From assembly GCA_023301465.1 (NCBI GenBank), contig JALZUQ010000007.1, forward strand, positions 46,312 to 110,311: a stretch of DNA of 64,000 nt, in the 5' to 3' direction. The notes under the pieces were generated by a model that was not told the DNA's origin, ran no database searches, and saw only the letters and a program-made list of their open reading frames with translations. Positions 26,082-34,796 of this stretch are shown in pieces (positions within the stretch are counted from its first letter, which is position 1; every line of letters starts with the position of its first letter). A program made the translations under genes and the position numbers. This stretch comes from Oligoflexales bacterium. Its GTDB lineage: Bacteria > Bdellovibrionota_B > Oligoflexia > Oligoflexales > JALZUQ01.

Positions 26082-27414
26082 TTTCAGTTCCTCTTGGGTA
26101 TTATGTTCAGGGTTGGTCTTTGCTAAAAATTCACTCAGCCATTGTAACAAATATCCCAGAAAAACACATCCATATGGCATCACAAGAAAGGTTCCTTCAG
26201 TCGTAACTGGTGAGCGAATAAGTAGGTTACAACTTTATTCCAAGCATGGAAAAGTTTGGAAACGAGTGCCTTTACAAGTCGATGAACTAAACTTCAACGG
26301 TGATATCGTGTTATCAGGTGGGCAACCATTTACAGCAAATACCGATGATGGAATTATTGATGGTAACGATGAGATCAGTTTTTTTGGCTCAGATCTTGGA
26401 GATAGCTTCACTGCTGATGAGATTTCTCATTTTATTCAAAAACGAGCTTTAAGCACTTGGCACTTAGAAGTTTGCGGTAAAAAATCACACTTAGGCCATG
26501 CATTACTTGTAGCGGTAAATGCCAAACATGAAGACCCTCATAGGTTTGCTCCAAAGGTGAGGTTTGAAGCCATCTCAAAAGTGGTGCAAACTGAGCATTA
26601 TGAATATCGTTTCGATAAAAAAAACTCAGCAATGCTGGGCGATGTTTTTTTTAAAAAATCTGGAAAAACCCATAAGGTTTTTGACGGCTTTGACTTCTTG
26701 ATTGCTGCCCGAACCCCTTGGTGGATGCCAAGTATGTATTTTACACAAGATGATTTTAAATCTACTGTAGAAAGCTGGCAAGAGGGCCCTGTAAGAACAA
26801 TTATTGCGGTAGGTGCAAAATTTAATAACTTTCTATCTGTTTTTTCGTACCACATGTTTAGTGAGTTGGCTTTTTACCCAAAAAGGTTCTCAATACCTAG
26901 TGGTATTGAAATGCCGATGAATGCGGGGAAGTACTTAAAAGCCGGGAGTGGAATAGCTTATGCTATAAAACCTGCAAAGTCTCTTGAGTGGGATGTTGTG
27001 ACGAATGTTCAAGATTTACCCAAAAAAGACCCTGAGTTAGTCATAAATCATACAGATAACTCGAAATCCTGGCCCCCATTTTTCTATTTAAATGGCATGA
27101 GCAGCTTAGGGTCCTTTCGTGCCATGGTGCAAATTGATCCTCAGGTTATCCAAAAAATCTCACCTCCATTTGTTTTAAAAAAACACCATTGGCGAACACA
27201 AAAAAGCTATAAGAGTTGGAAAATATTAGATAAAATACATGGCGACCTAGGGTTCTTTGTTGATTTATCCACAATCCCTGCAGGAAATTATCATTTTGGG
27301 CTTGATTTGGTTTTATCTTCTGAGGCATACCATGAGTTCAAAGATCTAAGTGAGATCGAATCTGTTCGTTACTCACCAACCATCAGAGAGTTAAGTTTAA
27401 AAGTTAAAAAGTAA
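26032..27414 (+). CDS. Secreted protein of unknown function
   Basis: From ATG 26032 the product has 460 residues with an N-terminal signal or anchor (F-F-I-G-W-I-L-I-F-S-S-S-W-V-L-C, then V-F-A). ATG 26050 is an alternative start; neither has a clear ribosome binding site. The mature part has a D-D-G-I-I-D-G-N-D-E-I-S-F-F-G segment near residue 110, reminiscent of a calcium-binding or carbohydrate-active loop. It is rich in Trp and Lys. I do not recognise the family. The start region lies inside the 5' end of the divergent ABC lipoprotein gene, so regulation of the two is likely linked. Confidence 0.6.
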   Translation: MTHKKCMDSFFIGWILIFSSSWVLCSGLVFAKNSLSHCNKYPRKTHPYGITRKVPSVVTGERISRLQLYSKHGKVWKRVPLQVDELNFNGDIVLSGGQPFTANTDDGIIDGNDEISFFGSDLGDSFTADEISHFIQKRALSTWHLEVCGKKSHLGHALLVAVNAKHEDPHRFAPKVRFEAISKVVQTEHYEYRFDKKNSAMLGDVFFKKSGKTHKVFDGFDFLIAARTPWWMPSMYFTQDDFKSTVESWQEGPVRTIIAVGAKFNNFLSVFSYHMFSELAFYPKRFSIPSGIEMPMNAGKYLKAGSGIAYAIKPAKSLEWDVVTNVQDLPKKDPELVINHTDNSKSWPPFFYLNGMSSLGSFRAMVQIDPQVIQKISPPFVLKKHHWRTQKSYKSWKILDKIHGDLGFFVDLSTIPAGNYHFGLDLVLSSEAYHEFKDLSEIESVRYSPTIRELSLKVKK

Positions 27415-27488
27415 ACGGGCAAGAGTTGCTTGTGAACGAATAACAAACGTGGTGCTAAAAGCACTATTCTTTCATTTTAGGGGACCTC

Positions 27489-28028
27489 ATGGTTAAGAAA
27501 ACCACTAAGAAAAAAACAACAAAAAAAACTTCAACATCTGCAGCAGCAAAAAAAACAAAAACGACAAAAAAAGTATCAACATCTGCAGCAGTAAAAAAAT
27601 CTCCTAAACCAGTTGAAGAAAAAGCAAAAGAAATTCAAGAACCTAAAAAAGAAAATTTAGATCACTTTCTACACCTAAAAGTTTCAAAAACATTAAAAGA
27701 TAAGTTAATCATGAAAGCTAAATCAGAAGGCGTAAGTCTTGAAGATTTTGCAGGTGAGTTACTTGCTGAAGGGTTAGTTCTAAGAGCTTGGGAAATCATG
27801 GAAAGAAAGACGGCAATGTCTAAAGGCTCTGGCAACGGAAACTCAAATAATCATAACAATAATAACCAGAATAAAAACAGATACAATAACAACCGCCATA
27901 AACGTAACAACAACAATAACAACCGCCGTTTTAATAACAATAACAACGGAAATTTTAACGGTAATACCATGGATGATAAAGCAAACTTCATGGAGTACTT
28001 ACGTAATCAAGAAGTGCAGCAGCGTTAA
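27489..28028 (+). CDS. Basic Lys/Ala-rich protein with Arc-like segment and poly-Asn tail
   Basis: The 179-residue protein has three parts. Residues 1-60 are Lys/Thr/Ala-rich with near-repeats (K-K-V-S-T-S-A-A and a similar upstream copy), like histone-H1-type tails. Residues 60-105 resemble a ribbon-helix-helix or Arc-like unit (H-L-K-V-S-K-T-L-K-D-K-L, then G-V-S-L-E-D-F-A-G-E-L-L). Residues 117-163 are dominated by Asn with Arg and Lys. AGGGGA precedes the ATG. It probably binds DNA or RNA; the Asn-rich tail may mediate condensate-like assembly. It lies three bases ahead of speE, whose polyamine product also binds nucleic acid. Confidence 0.65.
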   Translation: MVKKTTKKKTTKKTSTSAAAKKTKTTKKVSTSAAVKKSPKPVEEKAKEIQEPKKENLDHFLHLKVSKTLKDKLIMKAKSEGVSLEDFAGELLAEGLVLRAWEIMERKTAMSKGSGNGNSNNHNNNNQNKNRYNNNRHKRNNNNNNRRFNNNNNGNFNGNTMDDKANFMEYLRNQEVQQR

Positions 28029-28031
28029 TTT

Positions 28032-28865
28032 ATGACTTTGTTTTTTACCGAAAGTGACAATGTAACTTCATATGGATATGCCATAGATAAAGTATATGAA
28101 GTGGGCCAGAGTAAATTTCAGTCTTACAAAGTTTTTGAAACCCTTAAATTTGGTAAAATGCTCGTCTTAGATGATGTTGTCATGCTAACGGAAAAAGATG
28201 AGTTTGTTTATCACGAGATGCTAGCTCATATTCCAGCTTTATTATCGAAAAGTCTTGATAACGTTTTGGTGATAGGTGGCGGTGACGGTGGAACAGTAAG
28301 AGAACTACTGAAACACCCAAATTGCGGTCAAATAACACTATGTGAAATTGATGCAAAAGTAATTGAGCTAAGCAAAAAGTACTTTCCTCAAGTGGCTATT
28401 GGATTTGAAAACCCTAAGGTAAATGAATTAGTTGCAGATGGAATAGAATTTGTGAAGAACTCTGCTGACAAAACATATGATTTAGTTATTGTCGATTCAT
28501 CAGATCCAATTGGTCCGGGTGTTGGTTTGTTTACAGAAGCATTCTATGCAGACTGTAAAAGATTAATTAAATCAGGTGGTTGCCTTGCTGCTCAGACAGA
28601 ATCTCCATGGTTTGAAGGTTCAGTGATTCAAAAAATTTATCAGAATATATCGAAGAACTTTTCTTATACAAAGCCTTACCTGGGTACTGTGCCTACATAC
28701 CCTATGGGAAGTTGGACGTGGACAGTTGCAAGTGAAGAGAACCTCAGTTTGCCGAGTGATTTAAAGAAGAAAATTTCAAGCTTAGGTGTTTTAAATTATT
28801 TGAATGCCGATATAGCAAAAGCGTGTTTTGCTCTTCCAGAGTTCTATAAGAAGAAATTAGTGTAA
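28032..28865 (+). CDS. speE: Spermidine synthase
   Basis: SpeE transfers the aminopropyl group from decarboxylated SAM to putrescine, making spermidine. The 277-residue protein has the signature V-I-G-G-G-D-G-G-T-V-R-E near residue 78, L-C-E-I-D near residue 100, and the catalytic-loop pattern I-V-D-S-S-D-P-I-G-P near residue 155. Length and motif order are standard. It starts three bases after the stop of the Asn-rich protein gene and is probably co-transcribed. Agmatine- or cadaverine-type specificity cannot be excluded without alignment. Confidence 0.92.
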   Translation: MTLFFTESDNVTSYGYAIDKVYEVGQSKFQSYKVFETLKFGKMLVLDDVVMLTEKDEFVYHEMLAHIPALLSKSLDNVLVIGGGDGGTVRELLKHPNCGQITLCEIDAKVIELSKKYFPQVAIGFENPKVNELVADGIEFVKNSADKTYDLVIVDSSDPIGPGVGLFTEAFYADCKRLIKSGGCLAAQTESPWFEGSVIQKIYQNISKNFSYTKPYLGTVPTYPMGSWTWTVASEENLSLPSDLKKKISSLGVLNYLNADIAKACFALPEFYKKKLV

Positions 28866-28873
28866 AGATAGAT

Positions 28874-29785
28874 TTAGTGTGCAGTTAACGAATGACTAGA
28901 TTTGTTAAGAAGGTCTTTAATAGTGCTTTCTAAAAAGTTAGCATAAGCTTGGTATGACTTTAATCTTGTTTTTTCATCTTCTTTCATGTGATTTTTCTTG
29001 ATCTCTAGGCAAAAGCTTTGTGCTCCACCTTCCCAGAACATCCAGTCTTCAAATGATCCACCGTCTTGTAAAAAACCAGCAGTTAACTGTTTGTAGTTTT
29101 TTAGTTGAGGGATATTTTTTGCGATGGTTTTATATAGTTTTTTGTATTTAGCAATTTCAGGTTTAGAGATCTTTCGTTTTTGAGCAATAATAGATGGGCT
29201 AGTGGGTAAAACAACCCAGTTAATATATCCATGGACATCAATTGCAACATTGTATTTCTCTTTTAGGGCAAGAGCTCTGACAGCTTTTGTTTCTGTTTCA
29301 CTAAAGCTCATTTTTCCAGGGTATTCACGAGTTTGGCCAAAAAGTACTGAGAAATTTCTATTTAAGTTAACAGCGTTAGAGTTATAACGATTGTTCGTTA
29401 AGTAACCATCTGGGTTAGCAACTAAAATAAAATCTATTTGTGTGTTTTTCCATTCACTAGATGAAATCATAAGGTTTTTAAAGTGAGGTAATAACCACTG
29501 ATTAAAAGCAATCGCCCCTTTTTCGTTTCCGTGGAGTCCAGATTGAATTAAGATTTTTTGAGTAGGTTTTTTAGAGTTGGTAATTCTTCTAATAGTAATA
29601 TGTTGGCCATTGGCAGTAATAAGCGTTGGGTCTTTAAGGTAGCTAGCACTTGTAAATTCAAGGTCAATAATTTCTGATGTAAGGGTTTTAATTTTTGCTT
29701 GTGCAACTTGCGTGAAGCTAAAGAAGATAACTACCATGATGGCTGCTAACAAAATGCTTTTTATGTTTAAGCTACGCGTTGACAC
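28874..29785 (-). CDS. Secreted M14-family zinc carboxypeptidase
   Basis: After a signal peptide, the 303-residue protein shows the zinc motif H-G-N-E-K-G-A near residue 94, N-P-D-G-Y and the substrate-binding N-L-N-R-N-F near residue 143, the third zinc ligand D-V-H-G near residue 184, and a late C-L-E-I that probably carries the catalytic Glu. Relatives trim C-terminal residues from peptides or peptidoglycan stems. The start is GTG at 29785 with GGAG eight bases upstream. A murein-trimming role is possible given the exported location, but the substrate is unknown. Confidence 0.83.
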   Translation of the reverse strand: MSTRSLNIKSILLAAIMVVIFFSFTQVAQAKIKTLTSEIIDLEFTSASYLKDPTLITANGQHITIRRITNSKKPTQKILIQSGLHGNEKGAIAFNQWLLPHFKNLMISSSEWKNTQIDFILVANPDGYLTNNRYNSNAVNLNRNFSVLFGQTREYPGKMSFSETETKAVRALALKEKYNVAIDVHGYINWVVLPTSPSIIAQKRKISKPEIAKYKKLYKTIAKNIPQLKNYKQLTAGFLQDGGSFEDWMFWEGGAQSFCLEIKKNHMKEDEKTRLKSYQAYANFLESTIKDLLNKSSHSLTAH

Positions 29786-30001
29786 TGTGAAATCTCCTAA
29801 AGTTAAAAGCCTGCTTCGTAAGGCTGTTTAGTTAGTTGCAATTTCAGTGCATATGTAAATGTCTGATTATATTGTTTTTATTTGAGGTTATGACTGTAAA
29901 TGATTGACGCCTGTAAAAAAAATAGGCGATTTGAGAGTTGCTAAACCCGCTAAGAGCTAATTATTGCGAGGGTTTTTAAATGGGTTGAGCTTATGTGTTA
30001 G

Positions 30002-30304
30002 CTGGGTTGGAAAATACGGGATCCTACAAGTGTTGATATAGAAAAGTATATACAGACGTATTTTCCCTATCAAAACATCAAGCAAAACGCTCAGTATCCA
30101 GAGATATTTTTTATGACCTCCACGAAAGATGACAGGGTTCATCCCGGCCATGCAAGAAAAATGGCTGCCAAGATGTTAGACTATGGTCATGACGTCTTAT
30201 ACTATGAAAATGTAAATGGTGGTCACGGCGGAGCTTCAAACCAAACAGAAAAAGCTCATGGATATGCTCTAAGGTTTACATATTTATTGCAAAAGCTATT
30301 TTAG
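30002..30304 (+). pseudogene. C-terminal remnant of a prolyl oligopeptidase-family protein
   Basis: The frame is open from just after a stop at 29999-30001 to TAA 30302-30304 (100 codons). It matches the end of S9 prolyl oligopeptidases: P-E-I-F-F-M-T-S-T-K-D-D-R-V-H-P-G-H-A-R-K near residue 33 with the catalytic Asp, and G-G-H-G-G with the catalytic His. The nucleophile Ser domain and the propeller are missing, and nothing upstream in any frame supplies them. It is a decayed gene fragment, probably left by deletion, yet it still has its own strong terminator. Confidence 0.85.
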
Positions 30305-30324
30305 GAAATTGCTAACACTTATTC

Positions 30325-30360
30325 AAAAAACGCTGAAGTTTTCATCTTCAGCGTTTTTTT
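30325..30360 (+). terminator. Rho-independent terminator
   Basis: AAAAAACGCTGAAG and CTTCAGCGTTTTTTT form a long perfect stem around a seven-base loop with a T-run. It follows the prolyl oligopeptidase remnant and was probably that gene's terminator. With A- and T-runs on both sides it can also end the minus-strand transcript of the CcmI-like gene. Confidence 0.92.
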
Positions 30361-30414
30361 AATAGATTGATTAAGAAAGAATAACTTTTGGATTAACGTA
30401 GAATTCAATGGTGA

Positions 30415-30867
30415 TTAAAAAATCTTATTCAACTCAATGGCAACGCCAGTACTGCCGTACGTGACTTTAGTGGCTTCACCGATAATATCTCCAGGTTGGT
30501 CTTTGCCTGCTTGACCATCAACATCTAGTCTCGCTTTAATTCTCATGGTTTTTGGTTTTGGTTTGTTTGGCCCACCCATGACTTTTAAGTTTTCATGATT
30601 GAGAGTTAAATTAATGAAATTACCAGAAGGAGAACTAGGTAATACAAATCTTGCAGCACCATAAGGCATTGGCATTTTACTAGATTCATCATAAATAACT
30701 AAATATAAAACTCGGTGACTTGATGCTCGTCTTGTAAGGTCTTCCGATAGAGTTAGTTTGGTATTGACGTAAATTTCTTCTTTGTCGCCTTGTTGCAAGG
30801 CAACAACAACACCTATAATAAAAGTGATTACAAAGATCAGTGATCCGACTAACGTTACTTTTTTCAT
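30415..30867 (-). CDS. Membrane-anchored protein resembling the CcmI (CycH) C-terminal domain
   Basis: The 150-residue protein has one N-terminal membrane helix and a periplasmic domain with M-P-M-P-Y-G-A-A-R-F near residue 66, a run of Leu/Asn strands, K-T-M-R-I-K-A-R-L-D near residue 106 and G-K-D-Q-P-G-D-I-I-G. This order (a planned M-P-x-A-x-x-R, then a strand ending A-R, then P-G-D-x-x-G) resembles the C-terminal apocytochrome-chaperone part of CcmI. Here it stands alone without TPR repeats. AAGGGA precedes the ATG. A role in cytochrome c maturation is inference; the nearest c-type cytochrome gene is the peroxidase at 14353. Confidence 0.5.
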   Translation of the reverse strand: MKKVTLVGSLIFVITFIIGVVVALQQGDKEEIYVNTKLTLSEDLTRRASSHRVLYLVIYDESSKMPMPYGAARFVLPSSPSGNFINLTLNHENLKVMGGPNKPKPKTMRIKARLDVDGQAGKDQPGDIIGEATKVTYGSTGVAIELNKIF

Positions 30868-31010
30868 ATGTATCCCTTAAGTTCATGATTGCTGAAGTAT
30901 TTTTATGATGTTTCTTCAAAGTTTATTTCATAACATGAAAACAATGGAGATCCCACAATAGCTCGTTTGCTTTTCATATCAGTCTTTTAAGATATAATGC
31001 ACTGTTTCCA

Positions 31011-33008
31011 TTAGGTTTTTTGTAAGTGGGTGTTGATGTGTGTCAACTTTTCTTGGTTTTTGGTGATATTTGCGGCGTTGTTCAAACACATTTTAAAACT
31101 CTTATTTTTAAGGCAAAAGCTTGCAAAGTATTTAGAACTCACCGGGTCAGTTGTCCATAAAGTATTTTGAGAGTTCAAGTTAAAAGGGGGTTTTAAGTTT
31201 GCTTTTTTTTCAAACATCCAAATACCTTTATCTTTTTTAATGAAGTGTTTTTGGATTTCAAGTGCAATGTGACCAAGGGTATATCTAAAGTTAACTTCAA
31301 GTGGAGAACTAATAAGATTTTGTTGATTCACCTTTGTGATGAAAAAATCTATCCCTAGTGCTGGAACAGAAATGTTATTTTGTTCTGTAAATAATTGAAT
31401 ACTATCTTTGATGTTTTGTAAGAAAAACTCCCATACCGTGTATGTATAAGATGATTTTAAGAATTTTTCCCAAAAATCTTTCATCGTTAATCCAAGAAGG
31501 TAACATTGAATTTTACCGGATTGATCACAAATGTAGTGTGTAATCCCTTGTAGCTCCCACTGGTTTTCAATCATTTTAAATTGTAAGCCAAAGTCGTGTA
31601 TTCGTTCCTGAAACCTTTGAGCAACGACAGTTTTGTGCTTAGATGTGAAGTTTTTTAAGTCAGGGTCGGACTCATTGGCGTGTTTAAGAATCAAGTTGTG
31701 GGTGCCGCTAGACCCGTGATCAGGTTTAAATATCCAATCCCCAGTAAATTGTTGATTAGTATCGGAGTCGGACTTTAAGTGTGTCTCCTCAAAGTCATGA
31801 AAAATAAAAATATCTTTATGTTTTTTTTGCATAAAGAAATCACGGTACTTCTTAGAGTGTTGTTTAGAATTGATTTCTTTTTTATGTTTTGAGGGTGTTG
31901 TTCCAAACGGTATGTTTTTAAGAGAAGGTAGCCAACTAGCTGTTTCATTCCATAATGTTAATGAGCTTCTTTTTAAAACCTCTTTAACGTATGGAAGCTG
32001 TTTCAATTTGTAGTGGTTTTTTTCTGAAAGAAAATGAATTTTTTTGTTCATTTTCTTATAAAAGTGCTTTTCCCAGATGGGTTCAGTTTTTTTGGAAGAG
32101 AGAACAATATCACCAGATTCAGCTAAGAAGCCACAAATTTCACCATAGTCAAATGCAAATTTTCTTTCAAACTCTGTAAAATCGTGATCATTTAAATAAG
32201 GATTAAAGCACCAAGATTTGACATGGTGTCCATGTGGCTCGTGATACCTTTCTAATCGGTCGATGTAATCTTGCTCAAACCCAAGCTCAGTGCGGACTTT
32301 GCGGTCAAATAGTTTTCCACGGCAATTTTTTGGACTAAGGGGCCACCGAAGGTTTTTAAAGTGTGTTTCCCAATGATCTTCGTTTTGAGAGTTTCTTTTC
32401 AGGTGCTCAACACCGTGTTGTACGTGACGAATTTCATCTTCATAAACAATCTGCATAATATCTGCTGAGGAGTCATCTCCAATTTCTTTAAAAAATATTT
32501 TAAAATAATAGGAAAAGTCTAAATTTGCTTGTTCAACAGTAAGGGACATGGCTGAGATGAACTCTTCAGGGGTTTGGCACTTTACAATACACTTCCAAAA
32601 AAAATCATTGTAATGAATAGAATTAAGCTCGGCTCCAAGTTCCAAAGCTCTATTTATATATAATCTAAGGTGTTTTTGTTCATCTTTAATAATCTGTGTC
32701 CAACATCTTTTCATTGCTTTAGAAATATTTGGAAACCTGAGAAGAGCCCATGCGTAAAGCTCTATGGCTAAAAGTTCATGGTTTGCAAAAAATAAAAAAG
32801 CAATGCCGCGAGCTTCTAAGTCATGTCGAATGGCATTTTTATTTGGAAAGCTTGATTGACCGCTTCTAATGGCCATATCAGTAGGCCTAGATGGCAAGGC
32901 ATAACTAGTTGATTGGTACGTATTAAACTCTATGATTTCCGGAGAAAAAAGTTTATTTTCTAAGCTTTTTGAGCATATTAAAGAACTTGCATAATCACTT
33001 AAGTTCAT
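31011..33008 (-). CDS. Ferritin-like (DUF455-type) / ATP-grasp-like fusion protein
   Basis: This 665-residue protein joins two enzyme-like modules. Residues 40-260 resemble the DUF455 ferritin-like family: helices with candidate di-iron ligands N-H-E-L near residue 78, D-E-Q-K-H near residue 110, E159 and Y-E-D-E-I-R-H near residue 192. Residues 400-600 look like an ATP-grasp: I-F-K-P-D-H-G-S-S-G-T near residue 428 as the Lys/Gly loop, and L-E-V-N-F-R-Y-T near the end as the metal-binding E-x-N-x-R. The combination suggests oxygen-dependent chemistry coupled to a ligase step. The start overlaps the TVP38-like gene as ATGA. The substrate is unknown. Confidence 0.65.
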   Translation of the reverse strand: MNLSDYASSLICSKSLENKLFSPEIIEFNTYQSTSYALPSRPTDMAIRSGQSSFPNKNAIRHDLEARGIAFLFFANHELLAIELYAWALLRFPNISKAMKRCWTQIIKDEQKHLRLYINRALELGAELNSIHYNDFFWKCIVKCQTPEEFISAMSLTVEQANLDFSYYFKIFFKEIGDDSSADIMQIVYEDEIRHVQHGVEHLKRNSQNEDHWETHFKNLRWPLSPKNCRGKLFDRKVRTELGFEQDYIDRLERYHEPHGHHVKSWCFNPYLNDHDFTEFERKFAFDYGEICGFLAESGDIVLSSKKTEPIWEKHFYKKMNKKIHFLSEKNHYKLKQLPYVKEVLKRSSLTLWNETASWLPSLKNIPFGTTPSKHKKEINSKQHSKKYRDFFMQKKHKDIFIFHDFEETHLKSDSDTNQQFTGDWIFKPDHGSSGTHNLILKHANESDPDLKNFTSKHKTVVAQRFQERIHDFGLQFKMIENQWELQGITHYICDQSGKIQCYLLGLTMKDFWEKFLKSSYTYTVWEFFLQNIKDSIQLFTEQNNISVPALGIDFFITKVNQQNLISSPLEVNFRYTLGHIALEIQKHFIKKDKGIWMFEKKANLKPPFNLNSQNTLWTTDPVSSKYFASFCLKNKSFKMCLNNAANITKNQEKLTHINTHLQKT

Positions 33009-33682
33009 TTTTTAAAAAATTCGAGTGTTTTTTTTGAAATGATTGGGAATAACCCTAATACAATAAAAGAAGAGATAATTGCGGGAGAAAAAATTTCTTC
33101 ATATGCATGTAACTGACTGAGTTGGGTGCCCGCATTCGTATAAATGATAGTTCCGGGCAACATTCCTAGTTGGCTTACAAAAAAATAGGTCAAAAGTTTT
33201 ATGCTTGTTACACCCATAATTAGGTTTACTAAAAAAAATGGAAAGGCAGGAACAAGTCTTAGACTGAACAAATAAAATCCGCCTTCTTTGTCGATGCCGT
33301 CATTGATGGGTTTTAGTTTTTTAGAAAATTTTTCTTGAATATAATCACGTAATAAGTAACGAGAACTAAGAAAGGCAAAGGTGGCACCAATTGTGCTCGC
33401 AAAAGAGATGATGATGGTCCCAAGTACGAGCCCAAACAAAGCACCGCCCAATAAAGTCAGCAGTGATGCACCCGGTAAACTAAGTGCTGTAGATAAAATA
33501 TAAATAAGGAAAAATATCGTAATGGTCAGTAATTGATTGTGAGAATAGTACTCGCTAAACCTTAATTGATTTTCTTTTATGGACTCAAAAGTGAGATAAC
33601 TACCGAGATCAAAATAAAAAAATGAACCAATAAGAGAACTAATCAAGATAATGATAATAGAGTTTTTGATTTTCTTATTCAT
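33005..33682 (-). CDS. TVP38/TMEM64-family (SNARE-associated/DedA-like) membrane protein
   Basis: The 225-residue inner-membrane protein has about five or six helices and the family core F-A-S-T-I-G-A-T-F-A-F-L-S-S-R-Y near residue 95, with G-A-L-F-G-L-V-L-G before it and R-L-V-P-A-F-P-F-F-L-V-N near residue 145. The family takes part in lipid scrambling or transport. It overlaps genes on both sides by four bases (ATGA at each junction), so it is translated in line with mnmA and the ferritin/ATP-grasp fusion. Confidence 0.85.
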   Translation of the reverse strand: MNKKIKNSIIIILISSLIGSFFYFDLGSYLTFESIKENQLRFSEYYSHNQLLTITIFFLIYILSTALSLPGASLLTLLGGALFGLVLGTIIISFASTIGATFAFLSSRYLLRDYIQEKFSKKLKPINDGIDKEGGFYLFSLRLVPAFPFFLVNLIMGVTSIKLLTYFFVSQLGMLPGTIIYTNAGTQLSQLHAYEEIFSPAIISSFIVLGLFPIISKKTLEFFKK

Positions 33683-34743
33683 AATGGTTTATCGATGACT
33701 CCACTTCCCAAACATTGATTCTCTTTGTAGAGTACTCCAAATTGTCCGGGAGCAACACCCCATTGGTGATCTTGAAGTGTAATGGCGAGGTAATCATTTT
33801 CAGGGTTCTTGACAACGGTACATGGCAGTTTTTGAGGTCCATGCCTGAGTTTGATTTCATACTCACCGGTTGCAAGCTCTTGATGGTGAATTTGATTAAA
33901 TTCTAATAACTGAAACTGATGGTAACCTGCAAAACCAGAGTTTACATGGTTTACGTAGATGATGTTATTGATGGTGTCTTTAGAGTGGACCATCCAAGGG
34001 CCGCCCCCAAGGCCAAGGCCTTTTCGTTGCCCGATAGTATGGAACCAAAACCCTTTGTGTGTACCAAGTATTTTTTTAGATTTTAAATTTACAATGTTCC
34101 CAGTTTTTGTGCCGAGGTGGTGTTTTACAAACTCATTGTATTTTATATTTCCAAGAAAGCATATGCCTTGACTATCCGGTCTTTTCATATTGGAAAGCTT
34201 CAGTTCCTCAGCAATCGCTCTCACCTCATGTTTTGGATGAACTCCAAGTGGAAATTCACACATTTCAAGTTGAGATTTGGTCATTTGAGCGAGAAAGTAA
34301 CTTTGATCTTTTACGGAGTCAATTCCTTGAAAAAGTTTTACGCTTCCTTCTTTTTTAATAGTTGCATAGTGACCACTAACAATAAGGTCTAATGAATCTT
34401 CGATTTTATCAAAGAATGCTCCAAACTTTATAAACCTATTGCATAAAACATCAGGGCTGGGGGTGCGGCCTTTTTTGAGTTGTTCGGTTGTGTAATGGAC
34501 AACTTTTTCGTGGTAATCTTTTTGAAGAGAAACAACTTTTAATGGCACATGAAATTGTTCGCAAACACTATTCGCAAACTCTAGATCTTCTTCCCATGGG
34601 CAGTTGCCCAGATATGAAAGCTCATCCTCAAGCCATATTTTGAGGTAGTATGCAGTAATATCTGCATTAGGGTATTTTTGAACGGTTTTATACAGTGCAA
34701 CACTGCTATCAACTCCGCCTGATATGAGAACTCCAATCTTCAT
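33679..34743 (-). CDS. mnmA: tRNA-specific 2-thiouridylase
   Basis: MnmA makes 2-thiouridine at wobble position 34 of tRNAs for Glu, Gln and Lys. The 354-residue form has the P-loop S-G-G-V-D-S-S-V near residue 8 and the two catalytic Cys regions, P-D-V-L-C-N near residue 98 and Q-G-I-C-F-L near residue 193. The C-terminal region has G-Q-R-K-G-L-G and P-G-Q-F-G. I chose ATG 34743; an in-frame TTG at 34779 would add 12 residues that are unlike the family. Its stop overlaps the TVP38-like gene. Confidence 0.92.
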   Translation of the reverse strand: MKIGVLISGGVDSSVALYKTVQKYPNADITAYYLKIWLEDELSYLGNCPWEEDLEFANSVCEQFHVPLKVVSLQKDYHEKVVHYTTEQLKKGRTPSPDVLCNRFIKFGAFFDKIEDSLDLIVSGHYATIKKEGSVKLFQGIDSVKDQSYFLAQMTKSQLEMCEFPLGVHPKHEVRAIAEELKLSNMKRPDSQGICFLGNIKYNEFVKHHLGTKTGNIVNLKSKKILGTHKGFWFHTIGQRKGLGLGGGPWMVHSKDTINNIIYVNHVNSGFAGYHQFQLLEFNQIHHQELATGEYEIKLRHGPQKLPCTVVKNPENDYLAITLQDHQWGVAPGQFGVLYKENQCLGSGVIDKPL

Positions 34744-34796
34744 GAGTCGGGTTTTATCAGTTTGGTGTTTGGGGTGCAAGCCATAACCTGCAAGGA

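Noticed and set aside
27446..27462. Small hairpin GTGCT/AGCAC as a terminator between 27414 and 27489
   Set aside because: The stem is only five base pairs and no T-run follows.
27837..27960. AAC/AAT-rich stretch as a tandem DNA repeat or CRISPR-like array
   Set aside because: It is low-complexity coding sequence for the Asn-rich tail with no regular repeat unit; no CRISPR array is visible in the window.
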